Assembly: GCF_029023825.1 (NCBI RefSeq) | Contig: NZ_CP118957.1 | Span: forward strand, 62,001 to 126,000 | From: Enterococcus saccharolyticus subsp. saccharolyticus | GTDB taxonomy: Bacteria > Bacillota > Bacilli > Lactobacillales > Enterococcaceae | Length of the DNA: 64,000 nt | Direction of reading: 5' to 3' | Shown here: positions 55,975 through 64,000 of the stretch, piece after piece | Position numbering within the stretch: position 1 is the first letter of the stretch | How the letters are laid out: the number at the start of each line of letters is the position of its first letter | Notes under the pieces: model-generated | What the model was told of the DNA's origin: nothing | What the model saw: only the letters and a program-made list of their open reading frames with translations | Database searches by the model: none | Made by a program: the position numbers and the translations under genes

Positions 55975-56900
55975 TTGCCGCCCAGCTTGTCTTACAGCAG
56001 TTACTGATTATGGCGGTGTTTATCAGTATTAGCTGGTTTTTGACGAAACGGAAGATGTTGGATGTTGTTGGAGCCAAGCAGATGAGCACTATTTTGCTTT
56101 ATGTGATTGTCCCAGCTTTGATTGTGTCTTCGTTTCAAAGAGAGTGGGCGATGAAGGAATTTTACGGCTTGCTGTTGGCTGGTTTTTTAGCAATAAGCTA
56201 CCATGTTCTCGCTATCTTCATCAGTAAACGGTACCCTAAAAACTCTTATGAAAATACGATTCACGGACTAGCAATCGTCTACTCAAATTGCGGATTTATG
56301 GCGTTTCCTATTTTGCACACCTTGTATGGTTTGGATGGCATTTTTTACGGTGGCGTCTTTGTGGCTGTATTCAATCTTTTTTTATGGTCACATGGGATTC
56401 GGCATTTTCAGGACTGGAACAAAGATGCACTCAAAAAAATACTATTGAATCCGGGGATTGTTCCTGTCGTCATTGGGATGTTGCTATTTGTTTTTCAAAT
56501 TTCATTGTCACACAACGTTACTCAGCTATTGTCCATGCTATCCGCAGTCAATACACCACTTGCGATGTTTGTCTTAGGCATTTATCTGGCACCGGTCAAA
56601 CTGCGACCGTTACTTCGGGATAAGACGATTTGGCAAACAACGGGTTTTCGTTTGATTATACTACCATTCGTCTTTTTTCTACTGACAAAACCGATCGTCG
56701 CCTTTTTTATCAGCGAGGAATTGCAACAGATTGTGGAAATTATTGCGATATGTGGCGCTTGTCCGGTTGCCAGTTCGATTATTTTAATTCCAAGCTCGTT
56801 GGGAAAAGATGGGGAACTAGGCGCTAAGCTTGTGTTGTTTACAACGATGTGTTCCATTGTGACGATTCCGCTAGTCGTTTATTTGATTCAGTCTTTTTGA
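55971..56900 (+). CDS. AEC-family (auxin efflux carrier) transporter
   Basis: A membrane protein of 309 aa with about ten helices in two inverted halves, as in the AEC family that includes malate/lactate and other organic-acid carriers in lactic acid bacteria. Residues NCGFMAFPI and the later GACPVASS are the conserved crossover motifs. Last gene of the operon, coupled to the aminotransferase. It probably exports the end product (hydroxy acid or alcohol acid). Confidence 0.9.
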   Translation: MIAAQLVLQQLLIMAVFISISWFLTKRKMLDVVGAKQMSTILLYVIVPALIVSSFQREWAMKEFYGLLLAGFLAISYHVLAIFISKRYPKNSYENTIHGLAIVYSNCGFMAFPILHTLYGLDGIFYGGVFVAVFNLFLWSHGIRHFQDWNKDALKKILLNPGIVPVVIGMLLFVFQISLSHNVTQLLSMLSAVNTPLAMFVLGIYLAPVKLRPLLRDKTIWQTTGFRLIILPFVFFLLTKPIVAFFISEELQQIVEIIAICGACPVASSIILIPSSLGKDGELGAKLVLFTTMCSIVTIPLVVYLIQSF

Positions 56901-56921
56901 TTGGACATAAGGATGAGACCA

Positions 56922-56968
56922 GAGAAACGCCCACCAGCTCAAATCATTTTTGAGTTGGTGGGCGTTTT
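56922..56968. terminator. bidirectional terminator
   Basis: AACGCCCACCAGCTCAAA pairs with TTTGAGTTGGTGGGCGTT (one G-T pair) and ends in T residues. It closes the nine-gene operon and also serves the convergent iron operon. Confidence 0.9.
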
Positions 56969-56984
56969 AGGTTAGGAATCATTG

Positions 56985-58010
56985 TCAGTTTGCGTCATCC
57001 ATCTGTTCAATCAATGTTTGATTGAAGTCATCAAATTTTTCATTATGAGAAGAAACCATGCCGTGGCCAAAACTTTCTGGGTCAAGGTATTGCTTGATTT
57101 GGTTCACACTGAGCGCCGCTTCTTGAAACGCCCCCGCTAACAAATAGACTTTCCCTTTTGAAAACTGAATATCACCGGCAGCAAAACAACCAGGAACATT
57201 AGTAATGGTTGGTTCTTCGCAAGCAAGATAAAAATCTTGTTCACGGTTAAATTCAAAGGCAAGTTTATCTAAAAAGGAGCTGTCACGATCATGTCCGTGT
57301 TGCACAAGGAGATGGTCAGCCGTTAAGGTAGTATGGTCGTCTAATAATAATTCCATCCGTTTGTCGGGACTTTGACGAATTGCTCGAATATCGCTAGCAA
57401 GAATAACTTTGCCACCATTTTCTTTAAATGAAGTGATCGATGCTTCATGCGCTTTTAGTTTGTCGCCACGATAGATAATCGAGACAGTATCAGTGAATTT
57501 CAAGCACTCATTTGCATAATCAACAGCACCGTCACCCCCACCAGAAACAATCATATGCGTATCTTTTAAAATCCGATAATCCGGAAAGGCATAGTAGACA
57601 TGGTCTTGAACGGCTATATCAATAGGCACCGTTAATTTTTTCGGAGAAACAATGCCGCCACCAATCGCAAATAACACGGTACGACCAGGATGAATACGAC
57701 CTTGTTCATCTTCCACATAAAAAATATTGTCTTCTTTGGTAATCTCGACAGCTTTTGAACTTGTGTAGAAGTTTGCTTGAAATGTTTGCGCTTGTTGGAT
57801 GAGGTTGGTACGAACATCAATTCCACGTGTTGCCGGAAGAGCACCAACATCCCAAACGAATTTTTCTGGATAAAAATTGATTTTCCCGCCCAGTTCATCT
57901 TGTGCTTCCAGAACAGTTACGGTTAAATCGCGGAGACCGGCATAAAAGGCAGCATATAAGCCAGCAGGTCCGCCGCCAATAATTATCACATCAACTATTG
58001 CTTGTGTCAT
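56985..58010 (-). CDS. ferredoxin/flavodoxin--NADP+ reductase-like flavoprotein (TrxB-like)
   Basis: A protein of 341 aa of the YumC/TrxR-like FNR family. FAD motif VIIIGGGPAGLYAAFYAG, NADPH region IVSGGGDGAVDYA, and GCFAAGDIQ near the C-terminus are present. No CxxC redox pair is seen, so it is not a thioredoxin reductase. ATG 58010 (AGAGGG upstream) is chosen; the longer frame overlaps the iron-binding-protein gene. Last gene of a Fur-box iron operon, 13 bases behind the binding protein, so it may supply electrons to release iron from ferric siderophores. Confidence 0.9.
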   Translation of the reverse strand: MTQAIVDVIIIGGGPAGLYAAFYAGLRDLTVTVLEAQDELGGKINFYPEKFVWDVGALPATRGIDVRTNLIQQAQTFQANFYTSSKAVEITKEDNIFYVEDEQGRIHPGRTVLFAIGGGIVSPKKLTVPIDIAVQDHVYYAFPDYRILKDTHMIVSGGGDGAVDYANECLKFTDTVSIIYRGDKLKAHEASITSFKENGGKVILASDIRAIRQSPDKRMELLLDDHTTLTADHLLVQHGHDRDSSFLDKLAFEFNREQDFYLACEEPTITNVPGCFAAGDIQFSKGKVYLLAGAFQEAALSVNQIKQYLDPESFGHGMVSSHNEKFDDFNQTLIEQMDDAN

Positions 58011-58023
58011 CGAATCCCTCTTT

Positions 58024-59037
58024 CTATTCTTTGCCATACATTTCGTCAATCAGTAATTCCATCCCAGCTAATGATTGGTACCCATAACCAAACATATAGT
58101 TATAATCTACGGAGTATACTTGCTTGTTTTTGATAGCTTTCATGCTTGATAATTTTTCATTGTTTAAAACAGCATCAACCATATCATTCTTTTTCGTACC
58201 GGCAGTTGTTGTTGTCCAGTCAGGAACGATTAAAACATCTGGATCAGTTTCAATTAATGTCTCTAAAGCAACATCCCCTTTTTCGTCACGTAACACATTA
58301 TTTAAGCCAATCATATCAAACATTGAATTGAAGAAGCTTTCGCCATATGCTGGATAAATCGATACTTCATTTGGGTCCGTCATGAACAATATGACAAAGT
58401 CTTGTTCTTTACCAACTTCTTTGACACGGTCTTTTAGATGTTGTTCACGTTCTTTTAAGTCGGCTTTAAAGCTATCTGCTGCTGGTTTGACATCAAAAAT
58501 TTTACCTAAATTGTCGATGTCATTATAGACAGATTCAAATGTTGCGTTTTGTGTAGATGTTTCTTGGACATAGGTAGGAATACCCATTTCGTTAATTGAA
58601 TCAACAGTACCATTGCCCCATTCGGCGTTATCAAACAATCCACCACGACCAAAAATTAAGTCTGGGTCCACACTTAACGCCGTTTCTTTATTAATATACC
58701 CATCCGACAAATGATTCAACTCATCAAATTCTGCTTTAACATCAGGATCATCCATCCCAAAAACAGCGCCGACTCCAGCAATTTTATCTTTTAATCCTAA
58801 GTGTAACAACAATTCTGCAGCAGGACGAGTATTGGCTAACACACGTTCTGGCGCTTTATCAAAAGTTTGTTCTTTTTCGGTCCATTCGATGCCGCCTTCT
58901 GCTTTGGTAACGTTTTTAATTGTGACAGGATACTTGCTGTCAGTTGAATTTGTGCTATCTGTTGTATTGTTTGTATTTCCACAGCCGCTTAATGTGAAGA
59001 GAAAGGCTGTTGCTAAAAAAGTGATTGTTTTTTTCAT
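58024..59037 (-). CDS. iron/siderophore ABC transporter substrate-binding lipoprotein
   Basis: A lipoprotein of 337 aa of the FepB/FhuD (cluster A-II) type. Lipobox LSGC (Cys19) is followed by a low-complexity Asn/Thr/Ser linker. The domain has ERVLANTRPAAELLLHLG, DPDLIFGRGG and the DPDVLIVPDW segment. The ligand is probably a ferric siderophore or heme, and no specificity motif decides it. Third gene of the iron operon. Confidence 0.92.
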   Translation of the reverse strand: MKKTITFLATAFLFTLSGCGNTNNTTDSTNSTDSKYPVTIKNVTKAEGGIEWTEKEQTFDKAPERVLANTRPAAELLLHLGLKDKIAGVGAVFGMDDPDVKAEFDELNHLSDGYINKETALSVDPDLIFGRGGLFDNAEWGNGTVDSINEMGIPTYVQETSTQNATFESVYNDIDNLGKIFDVKPAADSFKADLKEREQHLKDRVKEVGKEQDFVILFMTDPNEVSIYPAYGESFFNSMFDMIGLNNVLRDEKGDVALETLIETDPDVLIVPDWTTTTAGTKKNDMVDAVLNNEKLSSMKAIKNKQVYSVDYNYMFGYGYQSLAGMELLIDEMYGKE

Positions 59038-59053
59038 GTAAGTTCTACCTATT

Positions 59054-59812
59054 CTAAATATAATAATGAAATGCTAAATGTTCTGTAATGGGGTTGCGGT
59101 AAACGACACAACGAATACCATACAATTCTTCAATTAATGTTTCGGTAAAAATTTCTTCGGGCGTACCTGCTGCAATAATTTCGCCATTTTTCATAGCAAA
59201 GACATAGTCACAATACGCAGCGGCTAAATCTAAATCATGCAAAGCGGCTAATACGCCAATATTGAGATTTTTGACACTTTCCATTAATTCTAACTGATAA
59301 CGAATGTCTAAATGATTCGTTGGTTCATCTAAAATTAAAAATTCTGGTTGTTGTGTCAATGCACGAGCTAAAACGACGCGTTGCTTTTCACCACCAGAAA
59401 GAGAAAGGAAGCTTTCATCACGGTAATCGGTCAAGCCCATTTCTCGTAAGGCTTTTTCAACGATATCAAAATCTTCTTGTGTATCTGTTTCTAACAAACG
59501 CTTGTGTGGTGTGCGTCCTAGCAACACCATTTGAAAGACACTAAAATCAAAACTTAATTCATTGAATTGTCCGACAACACTCAATTTTTGTGCCACTTTT
59601 TTTGCTGGGGTATGCAACAAATCCATGTCGTTATAAACGATATTTCCTGTTGTTGGGACGAGTCCTTTATAAATCGTTTTTAACAACGTTGATTTTCCGC
59701 TACCATTTGCACCAATAATGCCAACAAATTGATTGGTTTCCATAGAAAGAGAGAGTTGTTGGATAATATCTTTTTTTCCTAATTTGACTGACAAATTTTG
59801 TATTTCTAACAT
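59054..59812 (-). CDS. iron/siderophore ABC transporter ATP-binding protein
   Basis: An ATPase of 252 aa of the FepC/FhuC type. Walker A GANGSGKST, signature LSGGEKQRVVLA, Walker B FLILDEPTNHLD and H-loop ALHDLDLA are complete. ATG 59812 follows GGAGG; the frame extends upstream to 59944 inside the permease gene and is not used. It starts two bases after the permease stop. Confidence 0.94.
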   Translation of the reverse strand: MLEIQNLSVKLGKKDIIQQLSLSMETNQFVGIIGANGSGKSTLLKTIYKGLVPTTGNIVYNDMDLLHTPAKKVAQKLSVVGQFNELSFDFSVFQMVLLGRTPHKRLLETDTQEDFDIVEKALREMGLTDYRDESFLSLSGGEKQRVVLARALTQQPEFLILDEPTNHLDIRYQLELMESVKNLNIGVLAALHDLDLAAAYCDYVFAMKNGEIIAAGTPEEIFTETLIEELYGIRCVVYRNPITEHLAFHYYI

Positions 59813-59814
59813 CT

Positions 59815-60897
59815 CTAACCTCCGAAACGATATTCTTTTTTTAGAATAATATAGATAAAAATTGGTGCACCGATAATTGCTGTTAAGATACCGATTGGTA
59901 AGTCGGTATTTGGTAACAAGACACGAGACAATAAGTCTGTCCAAACTAAAAACAATGCGCCAACAAAACCAGACATAGGTAATAATTTTTTATGATCTGA
60001 ACCATACACACCACGAACAATATGAGGAATAATTAAACCAACAAAGCCAATCATGCCAGAGTTTGCCACAATTAAACCTGTTAATAACGAAGCAATGACC
60101 ATATAAAGTTTACGGTAAGTACCTAGGGGAATTCCTAGCGTGACGGCAGCTTCATCACCTAAAAGCATGGTATTTAACACCCGAAATTGAAAAGAAAAGA
60201 ACACACTAACCAATAGTGTGATAACAGCTAGTAAGGGTAATTTTCCCCAACTTGCCGAAGCTAAACTTCCCATTGACCAAAAAGTGACAGTTTTCATTCC
60301 TTCAGCATTATTTGCTAAAAAAACAATTAAACTTGAAATTGAACCAAAGATTGAGTTAATGACGGTTCCTGATAAAACGAGCTTAATCGAGGTCATTTTG
60401 CCACCGATACTAGAAAGTAAGAGGACAAAAAAAGTTGCTAGCAACGCACCTAAAAAAGCACTGAACGATAAACTGATTTGGGAAAAAATACTAGCGGTCC
60501 CAAAACCGACCATAATTGCGAATGTCGCTCCCAGCGAAGCCCCCGATGAAATGCCTAAGATGTAAGGATCTGCAAGGGGATTTTGCACGACTGCTTGCAT
60601 GACGGTTCCGCTGATGGCTAATCCACAACCAATAAAAATTGCTGCCAACACACGCGGTGTCCGAACAAACCAAATAATATTGATGACGGATTGATTGACA
60701 TTATCAAGCGAGCCGAGTGCACCATGGGTGGTTTTATATAAAAGAATTTGCCAAATATCTGTAAACGAAATATCTGCTTGGCCATTTCCTAGCGAAAACA
60801 AAATGGAAAAAATGAAAAGCGCGACAAATCCCAAGGTAATCATTAATTGTGTGTTGCGTGGGAGTGTAGGTTTATTGATTGTTTTTGCTAATTGCAA
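59815..60897 (-). CDS. iron/siderophore ABC transporter permease (FecCD family)
   Basis: A membrane protein of about 360 aa with roughly ten helices, FecCD/BtuC family. GISSGASLGATFAIM and GFVGLIIPHIVRGVYG are the conserved motifs (the latter is the coupling helix). I place the start at a TTG at 60897, because AGAAGGTGA lies just upstream and the ATG at 60939 lies within a Fur box. First gene of permease-ATPase-binding protein-reductase. A single permease implies a homodimer. Confidence 0.88.
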   Translation of the reverse strand: MQLAKTINKPTLPRNTQLMITLGFVALFIFSILFSLGNGQADISFTDIWQILLYKTTHGALGSLDNVNQSVINIIWFVRTPRVLAAIFIGCGLAISGTVMQAVVQNPLADPYILGISSGASLGATFAIMVGFGTASIFSQISLSFSAFLGALLATFFVLLLSSIGGKMTSIKLVLSGTVINSIFGSISSLIVFLANNAEGMKTVTFWSMGSLASASWGKLPLLAVITLLVSVFFSFQFRVLNTMLLGDEAAVTLGIPLGTYRKLYMVIASLLTGLIVANSGMIGFVGLIIPHIVRGVYGSDHKKLLPMSGFVGALFLVWTDLLSRVLLPNTDLPIGILTAIIGAPIFIYIILKKEYRFGG

Positions 60898-60923
60898 AGG
60901 GTCACCTTCTGTTCTATTTAACT

Positions 60924-60962
60924 TAATGAGAATTATCATTTGTCAAATGAGAATGATTCTCA
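60924..60962 (-). promoter_or_regulatory. iron operon promoter with two Fur boxes
   Basis: TGAGAATGATTCTCA (60948-60962) is a perfect 7-1-7 Fur box. ATGAGAATTATCAT (about 60926-60939) is a second, imperfect one. Between them, TTGACA on the minus strand (60941-60946) is a likely -35 box. Iron repression by Fur is the direct reading. Confidence 0.88.
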
Positions 60963-61144
60963 TTGTCAGCAATACTACCACGCAACTTTTGTTTTTTCAA
61001 TCTATTTTTTTGTGAATTGTACAAATTTTCTGTTTTTTATCATGAAAATTAGCTGAAATAAGGAAAATTGGCTTTTTATTTTTGAAGGAGTATCATGAAA
61101 AGAAAGGGCTATTTTTTTAAAATAAATTAAAAGGTGGGAGAAAA

Positions 61145-61921
61145 ATGACGGGTATCCTTTATTTTCTAGTCATTATTGTCGCAAATACAATTGGGTCCAT
61201 TTCAGGCATGGGTGGTGGCGTAATGATTAAGCCGGTATTGGATCTGTTGGCACGTGATTCAGTGGCGGCAATTTCTTTTTATTCGACAGTGGCGGTCTTT
61301 GTGATGTCGATTGTTTCGACGTATCGCCAACTGAAAAACGGCATGTCGATACGTTTTCAACTTGTCCTTTTTGTGTCGCTAGGGGCAGTTATTGGCGGTA
61401 TAGGTGGGAATGTATTGTTTGAAGAATTATTACGTTTGAATAACGAAGAAACGGTTCAACTGATTCAAATTATTTTGACGATTGTGACTTTATTGTTTGC
61501 TTTTTTCTATTCGCGTTATGAATGGAAAAATTTTACGTTGCGTGGGATTCCGTGGTATCTAGTTTGTGGGTTAATTTTAGGTTTTATGGCAAGTTTTTTA
61601 GGGATTGGTGGCGGACCCATCAATGTTTCGTTGCTGATGTTGATGTTTGCGATGCCGATTAAAGAGGCAACAGTCTATTCAATCTGCACGATTTTCTTTT
61701 CACAACTTTCGAAATTAGTGACAATCGCATTTTCTACAGGCTTTGTGCGGTACGATTTAACGATGTTGTGGTTTGTGGTTCCAGCGGCTATTTTGGGTGG
61801 GTTATTAGGAGCCAGAGCCAGCCAACTTTTTCCAGCAAAAAGAATCACAATTATTTTCCAAGGAGTTATTTTATGCGTGTTAATCATCAACATTTATAAC
61901 GCTAGTCGTTTATTTTGGTAA
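61145..61921 (+). CDS. TauE/SafE-family sulfite/anion exporter-like permease
   Basis: A membrane protein of 258 aa with about eight helices in two related halves. GSISGMGGGVMIKPVL (first repeat) and ASFLGIGGGPINVSLLM (second) are the family motifs. Members move sulfite, sulfoacetate or other small anions; substrate unknown here. It is a single gene divergent from the iron operon, with an AGGTGGGAG site before the ATG. Confidence 0.9.
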   Translation: MTGILYFLVIIVANTIGSISGMGGGVMIKPVLDLLARDSVAAISFYSTVAVFVMSIVSTYRQLKNGMSIRFQLVLFVSLGAVIGGIGGNVLFEELLRLNNEETVQLIQIILTIVTLLFAFFYSRYEWKNFTLRGIPWYLVCGLILGFMASFLGIGGGPINVSLLMLMFAMPIKEATVYSICTIFFSQLSKLVTIAFSTGFVRYDLTMLWFVVPAAILGGLLGARASQLFPAKRITIIFQGVILCVLIINIYNASRLFW

Positions 61922-62199
61922 AAATAATGCTATTCTTTCACAAACTAGCAAAAAACGCAAAAAAAAAGCACTTTTTTTAAGCCTATTTATTGCAATTCCG
62001 TGAAAAAGGAATATCATTGATAATGAAGAAGTGTGAATGAACGATTTAGCGAAAAATTGTTGATAATGGATTATTTTAAGAGGAATTATGAACAAGAGTA
62101 ATTTGTAACAAGTTATACTGTTTTTAGAGCTATTTCATGGGTTCACGCACGGATTTAATAATCTTTATTTTTGTGAAATAAAGAAGAGGAGGAATCATT
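61922..62199. other. intergenic region upstream of cydAB
   Basis: AT-rich, no gene. TATACT at 62114-62119 could be a -10 box. TTGTGAAATAAAG (about 62172-62184) resembles one half of a Rex site (TTGTGA...), which often controls cytochrome bd genes by NADH/NAD ratio; the second half is not convincing. Confidence 0.4.
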
Positions 62200-63621
62200 A
62201 TGGATATTGTTACATTAGCTCGAATCCAGTTTGCGATGACAACTGTATTCCACTATTTCTTTGTACCATTTTCTATCGGTACCGGATTAGTTGTTGCAAT
62301 TATGGAAACTCTCTATGTGACGAAAAAAGATGAATTTTACAAAAAAATGGCGAAATTTTGGGGAAATATATTCTTACTGAGTTTTGCAGTAGGAGTAGTA
62401 ACAGGACTTATTCAAGAATTCCAATTTGGTATGAACTGGTCAGAGTATTCTCGTTTTATGGGAGATATTTTTGGCGCACCATTAGCTGTTGAAGCGTTGC
62501 TTGCTTTCTTTTTGGAATCAACCTTCTTAGGTTTGTGGATGTTTACTTGGGATAAAGTTAGCCCTAAACTACACGTTGTTTTCATGTGGTTGGTTTTTGT
62601 AGGATCAATGATGTCAGCCTTCTGGATTTTGGTTGCCAATAGTTTCATGCAACATCCAGTCGGTTATACAATCAACAATGGTCGTGCGGAAATGAACGAT
62701 TTTGTGGCCTTAGTTACTAACCCGAAAGTCATGTATGAGTTCTCTCATGTTATTGCAGGGGCGATTACGTTAGGTGGGATTGCTGTTGCTGGGATGGCGG
62801 CTTTCCGTTTATTGAAGAAAGACAGTTTAACAGAGCTTAGTCGTACCGTCTATCAAAAATCATTACGTGTCGGTTTATGGGTCGGTTTGGTTGGTTCAGT
62901 TACGGTATTAGCAGCAGGAGACTTCCAAATGAAAGCGATGTTGGAAACACAACCAATGAAATTTGCAGCGGCAGAAGGATTGTATGAAGATTCAGAAGAT
63001 CCCGCAGCTTGGACGCTAGTTGCATGGATGAATGAAAAAGAAAAAGAACGTGTCTTTGGTATTGAAGTACCGTATGTTTTAAGTATTTTATCTTACCATG
63101 AATTATCCGGTTCAGTAGATGGCATGAACACCATCAATGAACGATTAATTGAAGAATATGGCGAAAGAAATTACTTCCCACCAGTTAATGCTTTATTCTG
63201 GAACTTCCGTGTAATGGCAGGGTTTGGGATGTTAATGTTGATGGTCTCAATAGTTGGCTTATTCTTCACGCGGAAGAAGAAACCAATTCTCTACGAAAAG
63301 CCGTGGATGCTTTGGATTGTGGCATTGACTACTTTTGCACCATTCTTAGCAAATACAGCGGGTTGGTTATTAACAGAGTTAGGTCGTTATCCTTGGACTG
63401 CGTACGGATTATTTACCATTGAAGAAAGTGTGTCACCAAACGTTTCAGCAACATCCTTACTCATTTCAAACATTTCGTACTTTACGTTATTTACTATTCT
63501 AGGTTCCGTTATGGTGTATTTAGTTATTCGTACATTGAAAAAAGGACCAGATGCGTTAGAAGCTGCAGAACATGAAGAACCTACAATCGATCCATTTGCA
63601 GGAGGTGCTTTTAATGAGTAA
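62200..63621 (+). CDS. cydA: cytochrome bd ubiquinol/menaquinol oxidase subunit I
   Basis: A membrane protein of 473 aa. ARIQFAMTTVFHYFFVP carries His18, ligand of heme b595. EFSHVIAG holds the next His. The GRYPWTAYG motif is in the C-terminal part. The Q-loop is of the short type typical of Gram-positive bacteria. It reduces oxygen with quinol electrons; enterococci need external heme to use it. GAGGAGG before the ATG; overlaps cydB by 8 bases. Confidence 0.97.
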   Translation: MDIVTLARIQFAMTTVFHYFFVPFSIGTGLVVAIMETLYVTKKDEFYKKMAKFWGNIFLLSFAVGVVTGLIQEFQFGMNWSEYSRFMGDIFGAPLAVEALLAFFLESTFLGLWMFTWDKVSPKLHVVFMWLVFVGSMMSAFWILVANSFMQHPVGYTINNGRAEMNDFVALVTNPKVMYEFSHVIAGAITLGGIAVAGMAAFRLLKKDSLTELSRTVYQKSLRVGLWVGLVGSVTVLAAGDFQMKAMLETQPMKFAAAEGLYEDSEDPAAWTLVAWMNEKEKERVFGIEVPYVLSILSYHELSGSVDGMNTINERLIEEYGERNYFPPVNALFWNFRVMAGFGMLMLMVSIVGLFFTRKKKPILYEKPWMLWIVALTTFAPFLANTAGWLLTELGRYPWTAYGLFTIEESVSPNVSATSLLISNISYFTLFTILGSVMVYLVIRTLKKGPDALEAAEHEEPTIDPFAGGAFNE

Positions 63622-64000
63622 TCTACAATTATTTTGGTACATTTTAATTGGTGTCTTGTTTGCAGGCTTCTTCTTCCTCGAAGGATTTGACTTTGGGGTT
63701 GGGATGTCTGTGAAAACACTGGCACACAATGAAAAAGAAGAAGATCAATTGATTGAAACAATTGGACCGGTTTGGGATGGAAATGAAGTGTGGTTAGTTA
63801 CTGCAGGAGGCGCAATGTTTGCATCATTTCCATACTGGTATGCGTCGCTATTTAGTGGGTATTATCTGATTTTGTTACTCGTATTAGTCGGTTTAATTAT
63901 TCGTGGAGTATCGTTTGAATTCCGTCACCACATGCCAGCTGACAAACGTTGGATTTGGGGCTGGACATTAAGTATTGGTAGTTTAATTGTGCCATTTTGC
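63614..64000 (+). CDS. cydB: cytochrome bd oxidase subunit II, N-terminal part (runs off window)
   Basis: The first 129 codons are present. LFWYILIGVLFAGFFFLEGFDFGVGM and the family signature PVWDGNEVWLVTAGGAMFASFP are diagnostic of CydB. Three to four helices are visible. The start at 63614 lies within the cydA end, after GGAGG. The rest, and the expected cydCD heme/thiol exporter genes, lie to the right of the window. Confidence 0.96.
   Translation, partial: MSNLQLFWYILIGVLFAGFFFLEGFDFGVGMSVKTLAHNEKEEDQLIETIGPVWDGNEVWLVTAGGAMFASFPYWYASLFSGYYLILLLVLVGLIIRGVSFEFRHHMPADKRWIWGWTLSIGSLIVPFC

Noticed and set aside
60897-60939. Upstream ATG at 60939 as start of the iron permease
   Set aside because: It lies within a Fur box and upstream of the AGAAGGTGA ribosome site; the TTG at 60897 fits better.

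Overview
The window looks like a chromosomal segment of a low-GC Gram-positive coccus of the Enterococcaceae, most likely Enterococcus or a close relative. Evidence: AT-rich codon use; strong AGGAGG-type ribosome sites; a complete PTS; a ctsR-clpC pair without mcsA/mcsB; an adc zinc operon with a Zur-type box; the order ispE-adcACB-purR-glmU-prs; sortase A; PASTA kinase; and cytochrome bd genes. The species is not determined. No rRNA, tRNA, CRISPR array or prophage was seen. One IS200/IS605 element is present.

Layout. 1-5964: trehalose-type sugar locus (treR fragment, pgmB, GH65 phosphorylase, divergent PTS EIIBCA) with paired promoters, cre-like sites and TreR-like operators. 5985-8267: an unidentified small gene split by an IS200/IS605 element carrying tnpA and a catalytically complete tnpB. 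8328-17710: HAD phosphatase, pentapeptide protein, an orphan ispE homologue, zinc importer adcACB, purR, ndk, glmU, prs and a structured RNA. 17964-20286: a truncated lipoprotein phosphatase facing a peptide-binding lipoprotein and a cupin. 20396-24602: TPP-riboswitch-controlled thiamine operon (thiT, broken tenA, thiW, thiM, thiE, thiD). 24744-28385: unknown protein, sortase A, patatin-like phospholipase, small PC4-like protein. 28401-38681: yicC, gmk-rpoZ, priA-def-fmt-rsmB-stp-prkC, conserved housekeeping genes. 38720-42899: ctsR-clpC and a flavin monooxygenase. 43174-46577: Mga-like regulator and a decaying two-component/ABC locus (sensor kinase with an in-frame TAG, intact regulator, 5'-truncated permease). 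46631-56968: a LysR gene divergent from a tightly coupled nine-gene operon. 56985-60962: Fur-box iron ABC operon with a ferredoxin-NADP-reductase-like flavoprotein. 61145-64000: TauE/SafE permease and cydA-cydB (cydB runs off the window).

The most interesting block is 47764-56900. A polar-amino-acid ABC importer is transcriptionally linked to a DDAH/arginine-deiminase-fold hydrolase, a RocB-like M20 hydrolase, a D-2-hydroxyacid dehydrogenase, an iron alcohol dehydrogenase, a class III aminotransferase and an AEC exporter. A LysR regulator is divergently transcribed, and its control region holds overlapping palindromes. The set reads as a complete import-hydrolyse-deaminate-reduce-export pathway for a guanidino or arginine-like compound. 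I do not know this combination as a described system; the substrate is inference.

Several genes are broken (the split ORF, the phosphatase, tenA, the sensor kinase, the ABC permease). Recent genome decay or assembly errors could each explain some of these.
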